Assembly: GCA_017562135.1 (NCBI GenBank)
Contig: QEYB01000158.1
Location: forward strand, 124,001-188,000
Source: Dipylidium caninum
Lineage: Eukaryota > Platyhelminthes > Cestoda > Cyclophyllidea > Dipylidiidae
DNA: 64,000 bases
Reading direction: 5' to 3'
Shown: piece by piece, positions 12,210 to 23,807 of the stretch
Position numbering within the stretch: the first letter of the stretch is position 1
Layout: each line of letters opens with the position of its first letter
The notes under the pieces: generated by a model
What the model saw: only the letters and a program-made list of their open reading frames with translations
What the model was told of the DNA's origin: nothing
Database searches by the model: none
Program-made: the position numbers and the translations under genes

Positions 12210-12311
12210 ATGCAGCTACAGTTTCGTATTCTCATCTTTGTAGCTGCATTTGTCGTCAACGCGAATATTTACTCGGTTGTGGGGGCGACCTGTTTGATTG
12301 ACACGCACGTG
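12210..12311 (+). CDS. Possible signal-peptide exon
   Basis: An ATG at 12210 opens a frame with a basic residue followed by a hydrophobic stretch (MQLQFRILIFVAAFVV) and small residues suitable for signal peptidase cleavage around residue 25. The frame continues past 12311 into proline-rich low-complexity sequence, so only the first part is coding-like. No donor site or downstream exon was linked. It could be the first exon of a secreted protein or a chance hydrophobic frame. Confidence 0.2.
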
Positions 12312-14968
12312 GTTTCTTGCAGGGGCAAGTTTAACAGTCTCTCCTCTCTCCCGCCACCGCCTCCTCTCCTCCTCCCTGATGCCGAGGAAAGTGCAATCAT
12401 TTGGGACGCCCCTGTCATTAGAGGGCCGACTGCCCCGCGCCGCCTTCCTGTCCACCGCTCCGGCTTAGTCGCCTTCGGCCGAGTGGAGTGCATTGCCTCA
12501 GTTAGGCCGAATGGCGGCACAAAACACCGTTGCTGATGATGCGCAACTCCTGAAGCGTCCGCGGAGGAGACTGTGCCCGCCCTCCGCAGCCCGCAGTTTC
12601 GCCTGGCCTTCCAAGCGCGGCTCGGCTCGATTACGAGCCTCCTCGACCCACCGGGGAGCCTCTCTCGCTCCCACTGTCGTCTTCCCCACCCAAAAGGGTG
12701 CATCTGAAACTGCCTGTGTGTAGTTGCATTATTGCCTGTGTCAGAATTGGATAAAGTTAGAGGCTGTGTCGTAGTTAATACAATCAGGCGTGTCGCCATC
12801 GATGCAGGTGGCGAGTGCAAATCATTTTATCGCACATTAACAGCTCCTAAGGGAGGGTGGGTGCAGCCCTTTGTGGTGAACTCAGCGGTCCCACGGCAAA
12901 GCGATCGGCAGAGATGAGGTATCCTCGCATCCGCACACACACGCACGTCACTTGTACACAACCCTGCCAACTGCGGTGACCCGACGCCTGATTGGCTGAG
13001 GGAGGCACCTAAGATGCTGGCGTCAGTCCCGAAGTTGCCGAGGCCGGTCGCAACGCGACGCAGGTTACGGGGCTCGGGTCCGCGCGTATGAAGTCGCCGG
13101 CAGGAGGGCACTTGGAGGTGTTAGGCTGTGGGAAAAGTGCGACTTGTTGCGTGATGGCGTGTGTGTATGCTTGCAGGCTACGTTACACGCGTTTTCGTCG
13201 TGCTTGCCTTCCAGGCGAGTGCAGGAGAACGCCAGAATCGGTACGTACAACTGTACTCACATTCACGCCTTTATCATCCGAGATTCACACTTGAGCGGCG
13301 GGGGGGGGAGGAGAGGAGAAATGTTTCGCCTCGACTGAAACACTGCCTCGCCTGCCTGCCTGCCCGGAGCACAAGATCGTCGCGGGAGAAACTGAGGCGC
13401 CTAGGAATGGCCATAAGAGGCGGTTTGGCCACCGACTTCGCGGCTTCACGAGGCACCCGAGTGTCCGCACTTACCGACCACCGATGGAACCCGCCAGGCA
13501 TGTCCGGCGGTGTCGCCACGTGTCCATTCTGGTAGAAGCCGACTCCGTCCGCCCTCGGTCGAGATCTCGTCGACCGTGAGATGAGCGTTGCGTCAACGCT
13601 GCCTCCACTGCGCCTGAGCTTATCACGCCGCTCTCTCTGCATGTGTGTGTGGTTGAAGGGGGCGCCTGTGCTCCGCTTAACTGCTGGTTCACTGAAAGTG
13701 GGTGCATCAACACACCTACCCGAGAGTGTGTGTGGCCTTCAAGGGTTATTCAAGTGTTGGCGAGATGACGAAACTCGTTTGCATGGAGAACACACCGTGG
13801 GGTGTTTTTGTCGAAGAGGGCAACGCCTCACAGTCTCCGACGAAGCTAAGACACAACCCCCTCGCCCTTTCACTCCTCTTCTTAACCTTCGGACGACCCC
13901 AATTGGTTCATCCTCTCCCAAAGTTGATCAGCTAAACTTAGGGACTCTGTCAGCGGTGACTTCCGACTGTCAGTCACCTCAAGTACCTGCCCCCACTGAA
14001 CGCCGACAGAGTCGCCTCCTCGCGGAGCAAACAGAGGGGATAAGAGGCGAGACAATCGAGAAGGAGGCGAAAATATCGGTGGTACTGCATCAAGTCTTGT
14101 TTCCGCCTCAAACGAGGCCTCACACAAGTTGGCGGCTATTGCATGCGTTTGTGAAATAGCTAGGCAATTATCACATGTCAGTGACACCCTCAATCAAGCT
14201 CACCCGATTAAGTTCGCCTCACCACCTGGTCGTCTTCGCTCCGCACTCCCACCCAACTATGCAATCACAGCGAGAGCCCCCCTCCGAGGCGGTACAAAAT
14301 CGTCCAGCAAGTCGAGGTGCCTCGCGAGGTGGCATCACCTTCCGCCCTCCAGTGATTAAATCCCTGTGACAGCATCGCAAGATCACGAATCAAAGCACCC
14401 CACCTGCCAGCCCCCCCGGGACCACCTTAGGACTGCTTCCATCACGTGCCCCGACACACCTCGCCGGCGAGCCTCGCCGCAGTGCCTCCACACGCGACAG
14501 TTGCTCCCTTGTTACATCCAAATGCACTATACATCGGGTCTCGAATCTAATTCATGTTTATATTAAAAAAAAGTGGCGGAGCTGGGGCATGAGGCGGAGT
14601 CAGAGGGGTCAGTTGGAAGGCCTTGGGCTTCCGCCTATGTACAAGGGTGTTGTGGCCGTTGTTCCATTGTGGTTGGAGTACCGAGTTGGCCGGCGTTGGG
14701 AGGTCACATCTAAATGGTGCAAAGGCGGAGAGTTAAAAAGGCTCGCCTTCCTAGCAGTGAATGCGTTATTATGTCTCTACTACAAAAATTGAAGCGGACA
14801 ACTTTCGATCCTCCGTTCTAGGAGGCTGAAGTTCCAAACGAAGGGACCCACCCGCCTTCCCAACCCCCCGACGCCTTCGGATAGGCGTTGGACCTGTTGA
14901 GGCTAACCCAACTGACTCTATGTGGAGCGACGCCCAATCGTCAAGTTCGTAGAAGTCTGGAAGGCGAT

Positions 14969-15295
14969 TTAATCTAGACAGTCTGCCGGTATCTCGAGGA
15001 TGACAGTCTTCTGACCAAAATAATCGAGACTCACGGAAGAAAAGCTGTTCTTCTCACTGGTGGGGTTCACGTGCTCGACGAAGCGCCGCCAAGAGCTGCG
15101 TTTGCGCTGCTCGCGGATCCTCTTCACACCGCTCAACTCGATCTGGTAGTCCCACCAGGCGTCGGAGCAGACACGCCAGAGAATGTCGGGGAGGAGGGTG
15201 AGGACGAGGACGAGCGGGAGGCAAAGCCAGAAGGCCGGACAGCAGGCCAGGTAGACGTAGTTCATGTAGACGTACGACGACGCCGAGCCCAAGGT
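14969..15295 (-). CDS. Flippase exon 8 (last exon)
   Basis: The acceptor AG is at 15297-15296 and the exon opens in phase 0. It encodes the last membrane segment, which includes [18 protein letters not shown], and a charged cytosolic tail of about 70 residues ending in PADCLD and a TAA stop at 14971-14969. A clear AATAAA was not found in the next few hundred bases on this strand. Confidence 0.88.
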   Translation of the reverse strand, partial: TLGSASSYVYMNYVYLACCPAFWLCLPLVLVLTLLPDILWRVCSDAWWDYQIELSGVKRIREQRKRSSWRRFVEHVNPTSEKNSFSSVSLDYFGQKTVILEIPADCLD

Positions 15296-18200
15296 CTGTG
15301 GGCAAGGAAAGGCTTTAAAAGTGACTAGTCACACCAACACTCAATGCCTTCATCGTCTGAACCAAACGACAAAACGTGGATGTGCCGAATTGCGCCCTGT
15401 CACGCGTCCGTCTTGCCTCGTCACGCTCGCCAGAAAAATATCACTCAACCACCACTTCCGTCCATCTTGGAAGCAAATTCCTACATGAAACACTTTCTCG
15501 CCTCGAGAAAGAAGAGTCTCCGGCCACGGAGAAGCATTTACTTGCAAATGTCGTTGCCTAAGAAGCTCTTACTGGTGGTCGCTAGAGGGGAAAAGCTCAT
15601 CTGAGGACGGATTGCCTGGGTTGCCGCGGATGAAGGGCGCGGAGAAAGCGTGCTAACAGGAGGGCAGAGCGCAGCTGGGCGTCGATGAGGAATGGGAAAT
15701 GAGATGAGCCTCATCTCCGTCTCCTCGCCTTCTTCGAAGATGAACGGAGGCCGCTCGGCCATTGGACGTCCCCAGCATCACATCTTCGCGTCCTCAATGC
15801 GATTTTCGGGGCGAGGAGTTACGGAGGAGAAGGTGGCGAGGGAGATTAGGTAAGCCAGAGAACTAGCACTCATCTTTTCCCCACCAGAAGGGATGTTAGA
15901 ATAGTGGAAGACGAAAGAGGGCGGGCAAAGCTTTCTTCAACACGTCGAAATGGCAGTCGTCCTTGTGGAGTTCGTAAATCGCGCCAGCCCGGCTGCATGG
16001 AGACTTTAATCATCGAAAGCGACCCACGCGGAAGAGACGACCCACCTGGTAGATGAACATGACGACGAGGTTGAGGCCGCCGACAATGAAGAGGCCGAGG
16101 ATGATGATGAGGTTGAGGTGTCGCGAGGCCACAATAATGCGCATCGTCCCGGTCACCACCACGAAGATGTAACAGGCGTTACCGAACATGTTATAGTCTA
16201 CACCCGCGTAGGTGACGCCATCCTGGTAGAATTGCGCGTCTGAGAAGGTCATTCCGCCCACGAGGACGAGTTGGCAGATGTAGTAGATGATGGTGCCGTG
16301 CCACCAGCCGTCGATGACCCACATGAGGATGTACCAGCCCCGAAGGTTCGCCGACTGGCTCATCTGGAAGGCAAGGAGGTCGGGTGAGCGCTGGCACTCC
16401 TCCAGACTCCCAAGACGACAAGCAGGGCGCCACCTACCAGCCGGTACAAGTAAGGGCGGTGCATGAGGTCCTGCGCCGAGACGTGTTGCTCAAAGATGCC
16501 GAAAACGAAGGGCGCGAAGGAGGTGAAAGTGAGGTTGTAGAGGGTGTACAACAAGCTGTCGAACATGGACTGGCCCGAGAACCCGTCGTAGAACATCTGG
16601 TACAACTGGATGGCCACGAAGGCCACGTTTTTGAAGTAGAAGATGTTCGCTGTCATGCTAATGCGGTAGTAGTTCCAGTGACCGTGCACCAGGATGAGAC
16701 GTCGCAGGTGTCTGCAGGCGAACAAAAGATGCGCTTTTCAGTTGTGTCTACCCGTCGAAAACGTCCACCTCGTCGAGGGAAGAAGTAGACTGTTGATATC
16801 CTGGCGGTGTGACAGCCAGGAGAAGTGGATGCTGCGGCCTACAACACTTCTACATGACATAAAAGTGTCTGCCCCACCTGAAAAGAGGGACAGCATAGTC
16901 GGAGGCTCTGACGGCCTGTCTGCCCTCGTTGCCGAAGATGCCGATGCCGACGCTGGCCTCCTGCAGCATGGCCACATCGTTGCCGCCGTCTCCGACCGCT
17001 GCAGTGACCGGACGTCCACCACCACCGACTCCGTCCAAGCCTTGACTCACCAGGCGAACCACCGCGGCCTTTTGCAGCGGTGTCATGCGACAGCAGAGCA
17101 CCGTGGTGACGTTCATGCAGAGTCTCAAGAATTCGTCGCGAAGCACAGGCTGAGAAAGAGGAGGAGAAGAAGGAGGAGGAGGTAATTTCACATCAATCAC
17201 CATGTTGTCGCCGCGACAGCTCCCCCTTCCGCCCAATGCCCACTTCGTCAAGGGCGGGTTGAAGGGGATCTGACTGACTTCATGACGACATGACCTTGAA
17301 GGCGGTCCTAATGATATGCGGCGAGTGACGCCAAAGGTGGCAAAGTCGCCCACACCACGTGGACTTGTGAGGAAGGAGGAGGTGTTGGAGGCTCCTCGAA
17401 GGCATCGGGATAGTCCACGATTGCATCTGTCGGCTGGTAGGCAGAGAAAATGCAATCTGACTGATGGGCGCATCATCACCCTCTCGTTGCCCCTCCGGCG
17501 GCTCTGCCACCCCCGGTCGCCTCGGACGGGCTGGGCGCTGCCCTATTTTACACCGCCTGGTCCTGAAGCTGGTCTCCTGCCTTACTCTGAATTCTCTCAC
17601 ATCCCAAAGATATGGTGAAGTGCTGGTAAAGGGTCGTTATCACCGCGGATAAGAAGAACGCGAAGGTCGCGGCTGCCGTCGTGAATGTCGAAAGAGCATG
17701 TAAAGTCGAAGGGGTGACTGTCCGAAGACTCACCGAGATGGCATATCGGAGAGTGGAACCGTCGATTACCAGGCCAACAGGCTCATTGGCGCCTCCCGGG
17801 TTCTTCCGCCTGTGACGTCGAAGTCCATCAGCCACAGCACTCCGGAAGCCGTGGACCGCGTGATCAAAAAACACGTTGGCGCCGTGTTCGGGGGGAATTT
17901 CGATGTCGGAGGAGGAGACAGAGGAGGTTGAACTGTCGGAGTCATTGCCGTCTGGTGTCTCCTCCTCATCGTCAAGTTTCGAATGTATCCTTTTTCTGAA
18001 GAGATTCTTGAACTTCTTCCACGTCTTCTTCACCTCGAGGCGGGCTTTCATACCTTCCTGTTGTACGTAAATTGCTCGGCCTACGTTTTCCACACTTTGA
18101 CCGTTAGTAAGACGGATTATGGTGGTTCCGGGAGGAAAGTGACCGGTCGCCTGACTAATCTGAACCGCGGTCTCTTCCTTATCCCCTGTGAGAACCCACA

Positions 18201-20694
18201 CCTAGTTGGAGAAAGTGATCAGGTCACGAATCAGCCTGCTTCCGAGCCACCCGGCGAAGGACGTACTTGAATGCCCGCGGAAATGAGGCTCTGGAGGCAG
18301 CGTTTCACGCCGGGCTGGAGTTTATCCTCCACTCCGCTGACTCCGATCAGCTTCATTTGAGACTCAATATTGGCTGACACATCCTCAATGGCACGGGCTC
18401 GATCCGGTCCGATTTGGCATTGGGCGTCTCTCAGTTGCTTCAGAAGACTTTGGTACGTGCTCTTCTCGATCTCGCGGACACTGAAGACCAGGGTTCTCAA
18501 ACCGGACAACGCAAATTCCGTCACCTTGCGGATGATCTCGTCCTTCGTCCGGGAGGGCGTCTTACCACACCTCTGAAAATGAGGAAGCACGGCGCTGAGA
18601 CATAGGCGAATGTGGGGAAATGGCAATGAAGAGGCACAACGGGACCCACACGGGGATCCAGCATGGCTACTTCCGCGCCTTTAGTGTAAACGAAACATTG
18701 GCCGCTCTCATCTTGCAGCATCACCGACATACGCTTACGGACAGAGTTGAATTCGAGAACAGCGTCAATGCGGTATCGTCGGGTCTCCACTCGGCCATTA
18801 CTATTTTCGCTCAGTTTGTCCGGCTCAAAGCGGACGAGGTGAATGTCGTACGTCTCGCCAGACTTATTAACGGTATCATCGACCCCGAGGTAAGTGAGGC
18901 CGACCTTTGCCGCGGCGTCGACGAGTGCCTTCTCGTCCGGTGACGCGGCCTAGACGGAGGAAAGTGTAAATAGGCGACTGTGGTGAGGGAAAGAGTCCTG
19001 CTCAGGGAAGCAGAGAGACTCACATTGTAGGTGACTATCTCCTTCTTGCTCTCCCCATCGATCGTCACTTTGGCCTCAATGGAGTGGCAGAGCACAATGT
19101 TGAGCCAAAACTGTTCGGCCTCCTTTGACAGCTTGGGCACTCGCTGTTTTGACCTGAATGCGCGCTGCTGCAAAGGATTTTCGGACGGATCTTCCGTATC
19201 ATCATCTTCTGAAGAAGAAAAGTATTCGCCAAAATTCCCCGCCTCGGGCGAGGACAAATCCCCATTAACGGCTTCCGAGCTCGCGATAGATGCCTTGGCG
19301 TTTCGAATCATGAAGAGACCGTCTTCTTCAACATTGTAGATGTGGTTGTCATTGGCCAAACTATAACTCTTAAAGACCATCTTATTTTGCGTCAAGGTTC
19401 CAGTCTTATCGCTGAAGAGGAATTCGATTTGACCCAACTCGTCCGCCAGATTTGTGGCATTCACTTGAGCTTTCTCCTGCTTCTCCGCGTCGTAGAATGT
19501 TACATCTCGGGAGATGTACCGAGCCATAACTAACTGTTGTAACTCCATTGTCACCATGATGGATATGGGAATGAGGTAGTTTATGATAAAAAGAAGGGTA
19601 AGAAACTGCTGAACCCTTCGCCATGCGGTCTCAGGTGGGCTGAAGAAGTACCAGGGCGATCCATAGGGCGTTCTTATCCACAGGAAGTGTAGGATGGTAA
19701 TTAAGAGGGTGACGAGTAACATGCCAATCATGAAGGTGAGGAGTATTGCATTGAACCGACCCGAAGAAGAGGAAAACTTGCGAAAACCCGGTTTACCATT
19801 CAATGACAATTTGGTATCTTCACCCGTGTAGACAGCAACGCCGAGGATGAAAGAGGTATGACGAAGATTGGCTCCCCGTAAAACCAGATTGCTCAGTGAA
19901 AGCGGAATCGATTCGTTGTCATAATTGAGACTGCCTTCAAAAGCCTTTAGGTCCTCACTCGGTTCTTGGCATATTATTGTCACAGGTGGAAGGTTAACTG
20001 CAACATCCTTGTATTTCTCCTCTTCGACCTGCTTGACAGTGGGCGCCAAGGCAGATTGGGTAAATGAAATGGTATTTGTGGTCTTCACACTGGACTCACC
20101 ATCAAGGTTGTCCGTGGTAATGAACACTTTGCCGTTGGAATTACTTGAGGCAAAAAGAAGAATGTCACAGGGAAAGGAATTGTTTTCACGACACATAATT
20201 ATGTCGCCGCATTGAAGTTCTTGTGACTGTTTGTATTTCCAACTTGACGTGTTTTTAGCTTGGTCGTGGGTCAAAACAAGGAATGGAATTCTGTTGAAGT
20301 CACGATCTGTCTTATGGCGTTTTATGTCATCAATAGCATCTTTGACCATGGAGATGCCAACTACGACAACAAGTGGGGCGATCGTTGTCAGAGGGTTGAT
20401 GGGCGTCTCCCCGAAAAAGTAAAGTATTGAAATAATTAAAAAGAAAAAATTTGCAATCGTATGAAATTGTTCAAATAAGTTCACCGGTAAAAAATTCCAC
20501 CAAGTGTAATGAGAAGAAATAATTCTGTTTTTGCAGAAATGATCGTTTGTTTGGCGAACAGCATCAGATTGGCTCGGAAATGCTGTCAACAAGAATAGAG
20601 CGAGAATGTACGCTATTTTCGTCTTTCTTACAACAGAACCAACGAAAAAATTTTGACTTTGGTGGACAAGAGGAAATTCCACCCATGAGATCAA
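14969..20694 (-). CDS. P4-type phospholipid-transporting ATPase (flippase), ATP11-like, whole gene
   Basis: This is the catalytic subunit of a phospholipid flippase. It uses ATP to move aminophospholipids from the outer to the inner leaflet, usually with a CDC50 partner. Eight exons join in frame to 1311 residues: 20694-19024, 18949-18650, 18572-18267, 18201-17734, 17149-16878, 16711-16438, 16363-16046 and 15295-14969. Visible motifs are DGES in the actuator domain (198-201), PISI in the fourth membrane segment (376-379), the phosphorylated DKTGTLT (Asp429), SPDE (560-563), KGA (647-649), TGDK (764-767) and GDGGND (968-973). DGES in place of DGET, and the N-terminal [15 protein letters not shown] stretch, point to the ATP11 class. 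Compared with human ATP11A it carries acidic serine-rich insertions. The call is secure at family level; the ATP11 assignment is moderately sure. Confidence 0.93.
16046..16363 (-). CDS. Flippase exon 7
   Basis: The exon is 318 bases, phase 0 at both ends, and opens directly after a CAG acceptor at an in-frame ATG codon. It encodes membrane segments 8 and 9, including the hydrophobic [19 protein letters not shown] before the GTGGGT donor. The following intron is 750 bases. Confidence 0.88.
16438..16711 (-). CDS. Flippase exon 6
   Basis: The exon encodes the conserved P4-ATPase stretch [11 protein letters not shown], then FYFKNVAF, the [10 protein letters not shown] segment and EQHV. It carries membrane segments 5 to 7. 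It completes a codon split with exon 5 and ends at a GTAGGT donor; the next intron is 74 bases. Confidence 0.9.
16878..17149 (-). CDS. Flippase exon 5 (hinge)
   Basis: The exon begins after a long polypyrimidine tract and TCAG acceptor. It encodes [11 protein letters not shown] and the hinge motif [10 protein letters not shown], followed by [19 protein letters not shown], all diagnostic of P4-ATPases. The usual alanine of GDGAND is glycine here. A glycine-rich VGGGGR loop precedes the hinge motif. It ends in phase 2. Confidence 0.92.
17734..18201 (-). CDS. Flippase exon 4
   Basis: The exon opens with [12 protein letters not shown], the phosphorylation-domain TGDK motif. An insertion of roughly 50 residues follows. 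It is basic ([14 protein letters not shown]) and then acidic and serine-rich, and it has no counterpart in the human ATP11 sequences that I recall. The frame returns to the family consensus at LVIDGSTL. Confidence 0.9.
18267..18572 (-). CDS. Flippase exon 3
   Basis: The exon is 306 bases, phase 0. It encodes the end of the nucleotide-binding domain with [15 protein letters not shown] and the [10 protein letters not shown] motif (family form: ATAVEDRLQ), ending at the start of the TGDK strand. It is flanked by introns of 77 and 65 bases. Confidence 0.92.
18650..18949 (-). CDS. Flippase exon 2
   Basis: The exon is 300 bases, phase 0. It opens with the nucleotide-binding motif ASPDEKALV and contains [11 protein letters not shown] and [10 protein letters not shown], matching the family forms SPDE, FDSVRRRMSV and KGAD. 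It is flanked by introns of 74 and 77 bases. Confidence 0.93.
19024..20694 (-). CDS. Flippase exon 1 (557 codons)
   Basis: This large exon encodes the N-terminus, the first four membrane segments, the actuator domain and the phosphorylation site. [18 protein letters not shown] marks segment 1, [11 protein letters not shown] the actuator loop, [12 protein letters not shown] segment 4 and [15 protein letters not shown] the active site. An acidic serine cluster lies near residues 484-505. The ATG at 20694 is the first after an in-frame stop about 60 bases upstream. An acceptor-like site around 20580 leaves open a shorter exon and an upstream start exon. The donor GTGAGT lies at 19023-19018. Confidence 0.9.
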
Positions 20695-23519
20695 CGCCTT
20701 GTTCGAAAAGTGAAATAATAAATTGATCGAGCCAAAGCCACTATTAAATAGGTGCCCTAATTAACCTTTTAAAGGTGATTTGCCCTTCGAAAAAATAAAA
20801 CAAAACATATCTGTAGGAGGGAGGTTAGACTCAAGAGTAAAGCTAATTACATATTGTATTAGCAAATTTTTATTAAGTGACCAGAGAGCAGGGTATAAGA
20901 TTTATAATGTGACACGTCTGGGTGATGATACGAATTGACATAGCAGCTAATTGGGTCGAACAACTGTTACACATACAAAAATATTGCTACAGTATAACTA
21001 AACCATTGTCATTGATGGGACAGTAGTGTGCACCTAGAAGTTATTCGGAAGTCAAAACCTTGTGCCACGCCCCAATTTCTCATTTCTCAGGGGAAAATTA
21101 TGGCTTAATCACGTCAGATAGAAGGCAGGACTCAAGTCAAGTATCTACAGCTTGGCTTCATTGTGAGGTTTAGTCGTCAGTCAAGGTGACTTTGTATAGC
21201 GTAAGTCTTTCGCAATCTTGGGTTCAAAAAAATTTGACTTTGCGTATAGCACACCGAAAACAATAATTAACCGAATACATGGCCATAATCGGGATATAAT
21301 GGGCCTAATCTTTGCAATTCTTTATAGTGTATATTAACAAGGAAACCACTAGGATTTTTTGCAGATTTATGTGCGAAACATCCCATCCCAATATAACAGT
21401 ACTTGAAGAATTTTTTGACTTGTTCGGTCTACTACAGGCAAATTGCTGCCCATCTGCACAGTTCAAATATTACGTAGATCAAAAAGTCAGGACTTTATAG
21501 TGTTTGACCGTGAAATGGAAATCTTACATAGATCTGTGAAGCAAATTTTTACCAAAAAGTTTGATGCGTAACCTCTAGTCGTTTGTGGATTGCTATCAAT
21601 TATGCCTGACTTTGTGGTCAACGATTTCTTCCTAATTACTTGCTGCTTTAATAAATCGACATAAGCTCTTATGTCGACTGTGTATAAGAGCGCGCTATCA
21701 AAGCGTTCTTGGTTGCGCTTTTTGTTTACCCACCGAGTTCAAGTTGGATGCCATCCGTTTTTACAGAACCATCTATAGTTGTAGTCATTTTACACTGTCA
21801 GTCAGAGAAAACCATTTATTGCGCTTAAATCTATCTGTTCTTTTCGGAATAAGGCCATAGTTTGGCATGTCTAAACAACGGAAATTTGTTAAACACCTTT
21901 CCCACGGCGGATTATCGCAGTCAAAGTTTGCAGATAATGATCCTGCTCACGAAGACTTCTTCTTGAAATTCGTAGGTTTAGTCGCAGCCTAGCATATGAC
22001 GTCATCCCCTACACCAGCTTTACTATGAGTTTGTCCTCTGCCTCTATTTTCTGTGTATTTATTCTTTAGTGAGTTATTTTCTCCTACATATTTTAACTAA
22101 ACATTAGGTTGGATATTTTAGATTTTTAACGCTTATTGACATTTAATTTCGCGAAAACAATCACACTTACATGTAGCTTTTCTTTTTTTTTGTTGTCTAA
22201 AGAAAATATCGTGCCTCAACGAGCCAATTGATTATGAACAATACGTCGCGAAAAATAAAACGTCAATAATGAACGATCCTCATAGAGACCTGATATTGTT
22301 GCCTTCTGATGAAGTTAAGGTATGTTGTCTCCATCAATTTTTCTCCTTACTTCGCCCTCCGGGTCTTTTTTTCGTGTTTTCTGTATTCCTTTTATTTTCA
22401 ATGGATACCATGTTTTTTTTTTCAAACACGGATTTTTAATCTAGCTTTTGTCCCTATTGTTACACCTTCAGACATTACGGAACATAGAATTCTTTCTATG
22501 CATTGCTCATTACCACTTCCAATAACTTACTGGGGTCAGAGTGTCACTTTAAAAGGTTCATCTCAGCTTTTGCTCGTGGTACTTTGGTTTCATTTTGGCA
22601 TCTACCCGCTTTATTTATTATCTATCATTGGAAGTTGTCACTCCTTTCTTAATGGACAGTTTGACAGGATGCTCACGAGCGCTAGTTTTTGATTGCTTTG
22701 ATAAATAACTGTGCATACAATTGCGATTGAAATTTACTGCCCCAATGTGAATTAATTATTGAAATGTTGTCTTTCTCTCCAATTAGCAACACGAATAAAA
22801 AACCAAGTAATTATTTTTTTATCATTTGCTAGTGTCAACCAACTATGATCAGTGTTGTCACTTTTTCTACTCACTTCATCGGTTTCATTTAATAGACGAA
22901 CTTGGCTTCTAGAAGAGGTGTGGGTACTTTTTTAAATTTCTTCACCTTTCAGCATAATTAATACTGTGTGATCGTTCCAAATGCTAAATCTTGAAATCAT
23001 TGGTACAGTAATAGTAGATTAGTGCGCGAAGTCAGGGGTGCCGTAATCTTGTCCTTCCCATGCCTTGTTGGTGGCCTAATCCATCGGGAGTCCAGCTTGC
23101 CTCGAGGGGAAGTGTTTAAAATGAGTAGTCAGAAGTCCCGCATCTTGACTACCTGTCTGTGTCTTACAGGTTGACTCAGAATAAATTTCACGGGTCTTAG
23201 GAATAAAATAAATCGAATTTTCTTATACTCGTGTGCCGCTTTGTTTTGTTTATGTTGTAGCATTTGGAAATTGTCTCGATTTTCAAGTTTCGGTTGTATA
23301 TCTGTCGTGTACTCCCGCGTTTAAGAGAATCATCGAAAATTTTTCCTTTGCATACCGTATTTGGCAAATTAGACAGCAAATTTCTCCAATTAATCATCAT
23401 TTTGGGCCAACGGATTGGTCCACAGTGATAAGCTCAAATTGCTCCTGATTGGCCTCTAATCTGTTCCTAAGGGGCTAAGAATGCCTCGCATGGACTGTTC
23501 AATTTATAATTTCCAACAA
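20695..23519. other. AT-rich upstream region of the flippase gene
   Basis: No supported gene is seen here. The DNA is AT-rich with homopolymer runs and frequent stops. The longest frame (22309-22692, plus) is a hydrophobic run typical of AT-rich non-coding DNA. The flippase promoter and any 5' untranslated exon should lie here, but I could not identify either. Confidence 0.5.
21656..21677. repeat. Near-perfect palindrome
   Basis: Ten-base arms TCGACATAAG and CTTATGTCGA flank a two-base centre. This could be a regulatory dyad or a relic of a small inverted-repeat element; nothing else around it settles the choice. Confidence 0.7.
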
Positions 23520-23800
23520 TCACCTAATCGTCACGTGTTGTCCACCAAAGTGCATCCACACGCTGCGTCCACACACAAGTATTCGATATGGACGCAAGTT
23601 GGTGTATAGTAAATGTACTTTGACTCCGACATCATCGGTTCCATCCTTTGCCCCTTCCTCTTTTGCGCTATCCAAGGACCTTGGATGAGCTGAAGAGTCC
23701 TTGACACTGGACTTGCAGTTACGTGAAGAAGTTGGCCTCACTGTCAAGTTATCCCCATGAGTGAGAGACACTTCGAGGTTCATAGTAATTTTGTAGGATT
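23520..23800 (-). CDS. Candidate exon(s), unidentified
   Basis: A TTTGTCAG acceptor precedes 23800, and the minus-strand frame reads SYKITMNLEVSLTHGDNLT before a GTGAGG donor-like site. The same frame stays open to VKVHLLYTNLRPYRILVCG and ends with QHVTIR and a TAG stop at 23520. The two ends look protein-like, while the serine- and lysine-rich middle could be an intron. The segment may belong to the unidentified minus-strand gene at 29.8-32.9 kb or be separate. Confidence 0.3.
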
Positions 23801-23807
23801 CTGACAA

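Larger units (their letters stand above)
1..14968. other. GC-rich region with no confidently identified gene
   Basis: This stretch is visibly richer in G and C than the DNA after 20.7 kb and is crowded with simple repeats and short overlapping open frames on both strands. None of those frames carries a protein family motif that I recognise. Segmental and local duplications, several microsatellites and a few coding-like minus-strand pieces are listed separately. The region lies downstream of the flippase gene, so it could hold that gene's 3' flank, another gene's exons, or non-coding repeats. I see nothing else that can be supported. Confidence 0.6.

Noticed and set aside
18620..18943. Plus-strand frames opposite the flippase exons
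   Set aside because: The minus-strand reading carries the SPDE and KGA motifs; the plus-strand frames are shadows.
22309..22692. Hydrophobic plus-strand frame resembling a membrane protein
   Set aside because: AT-rich DNA rich in T gives phenylalanine- and leucine-rich translations by chance; there is no splice context or family motif.
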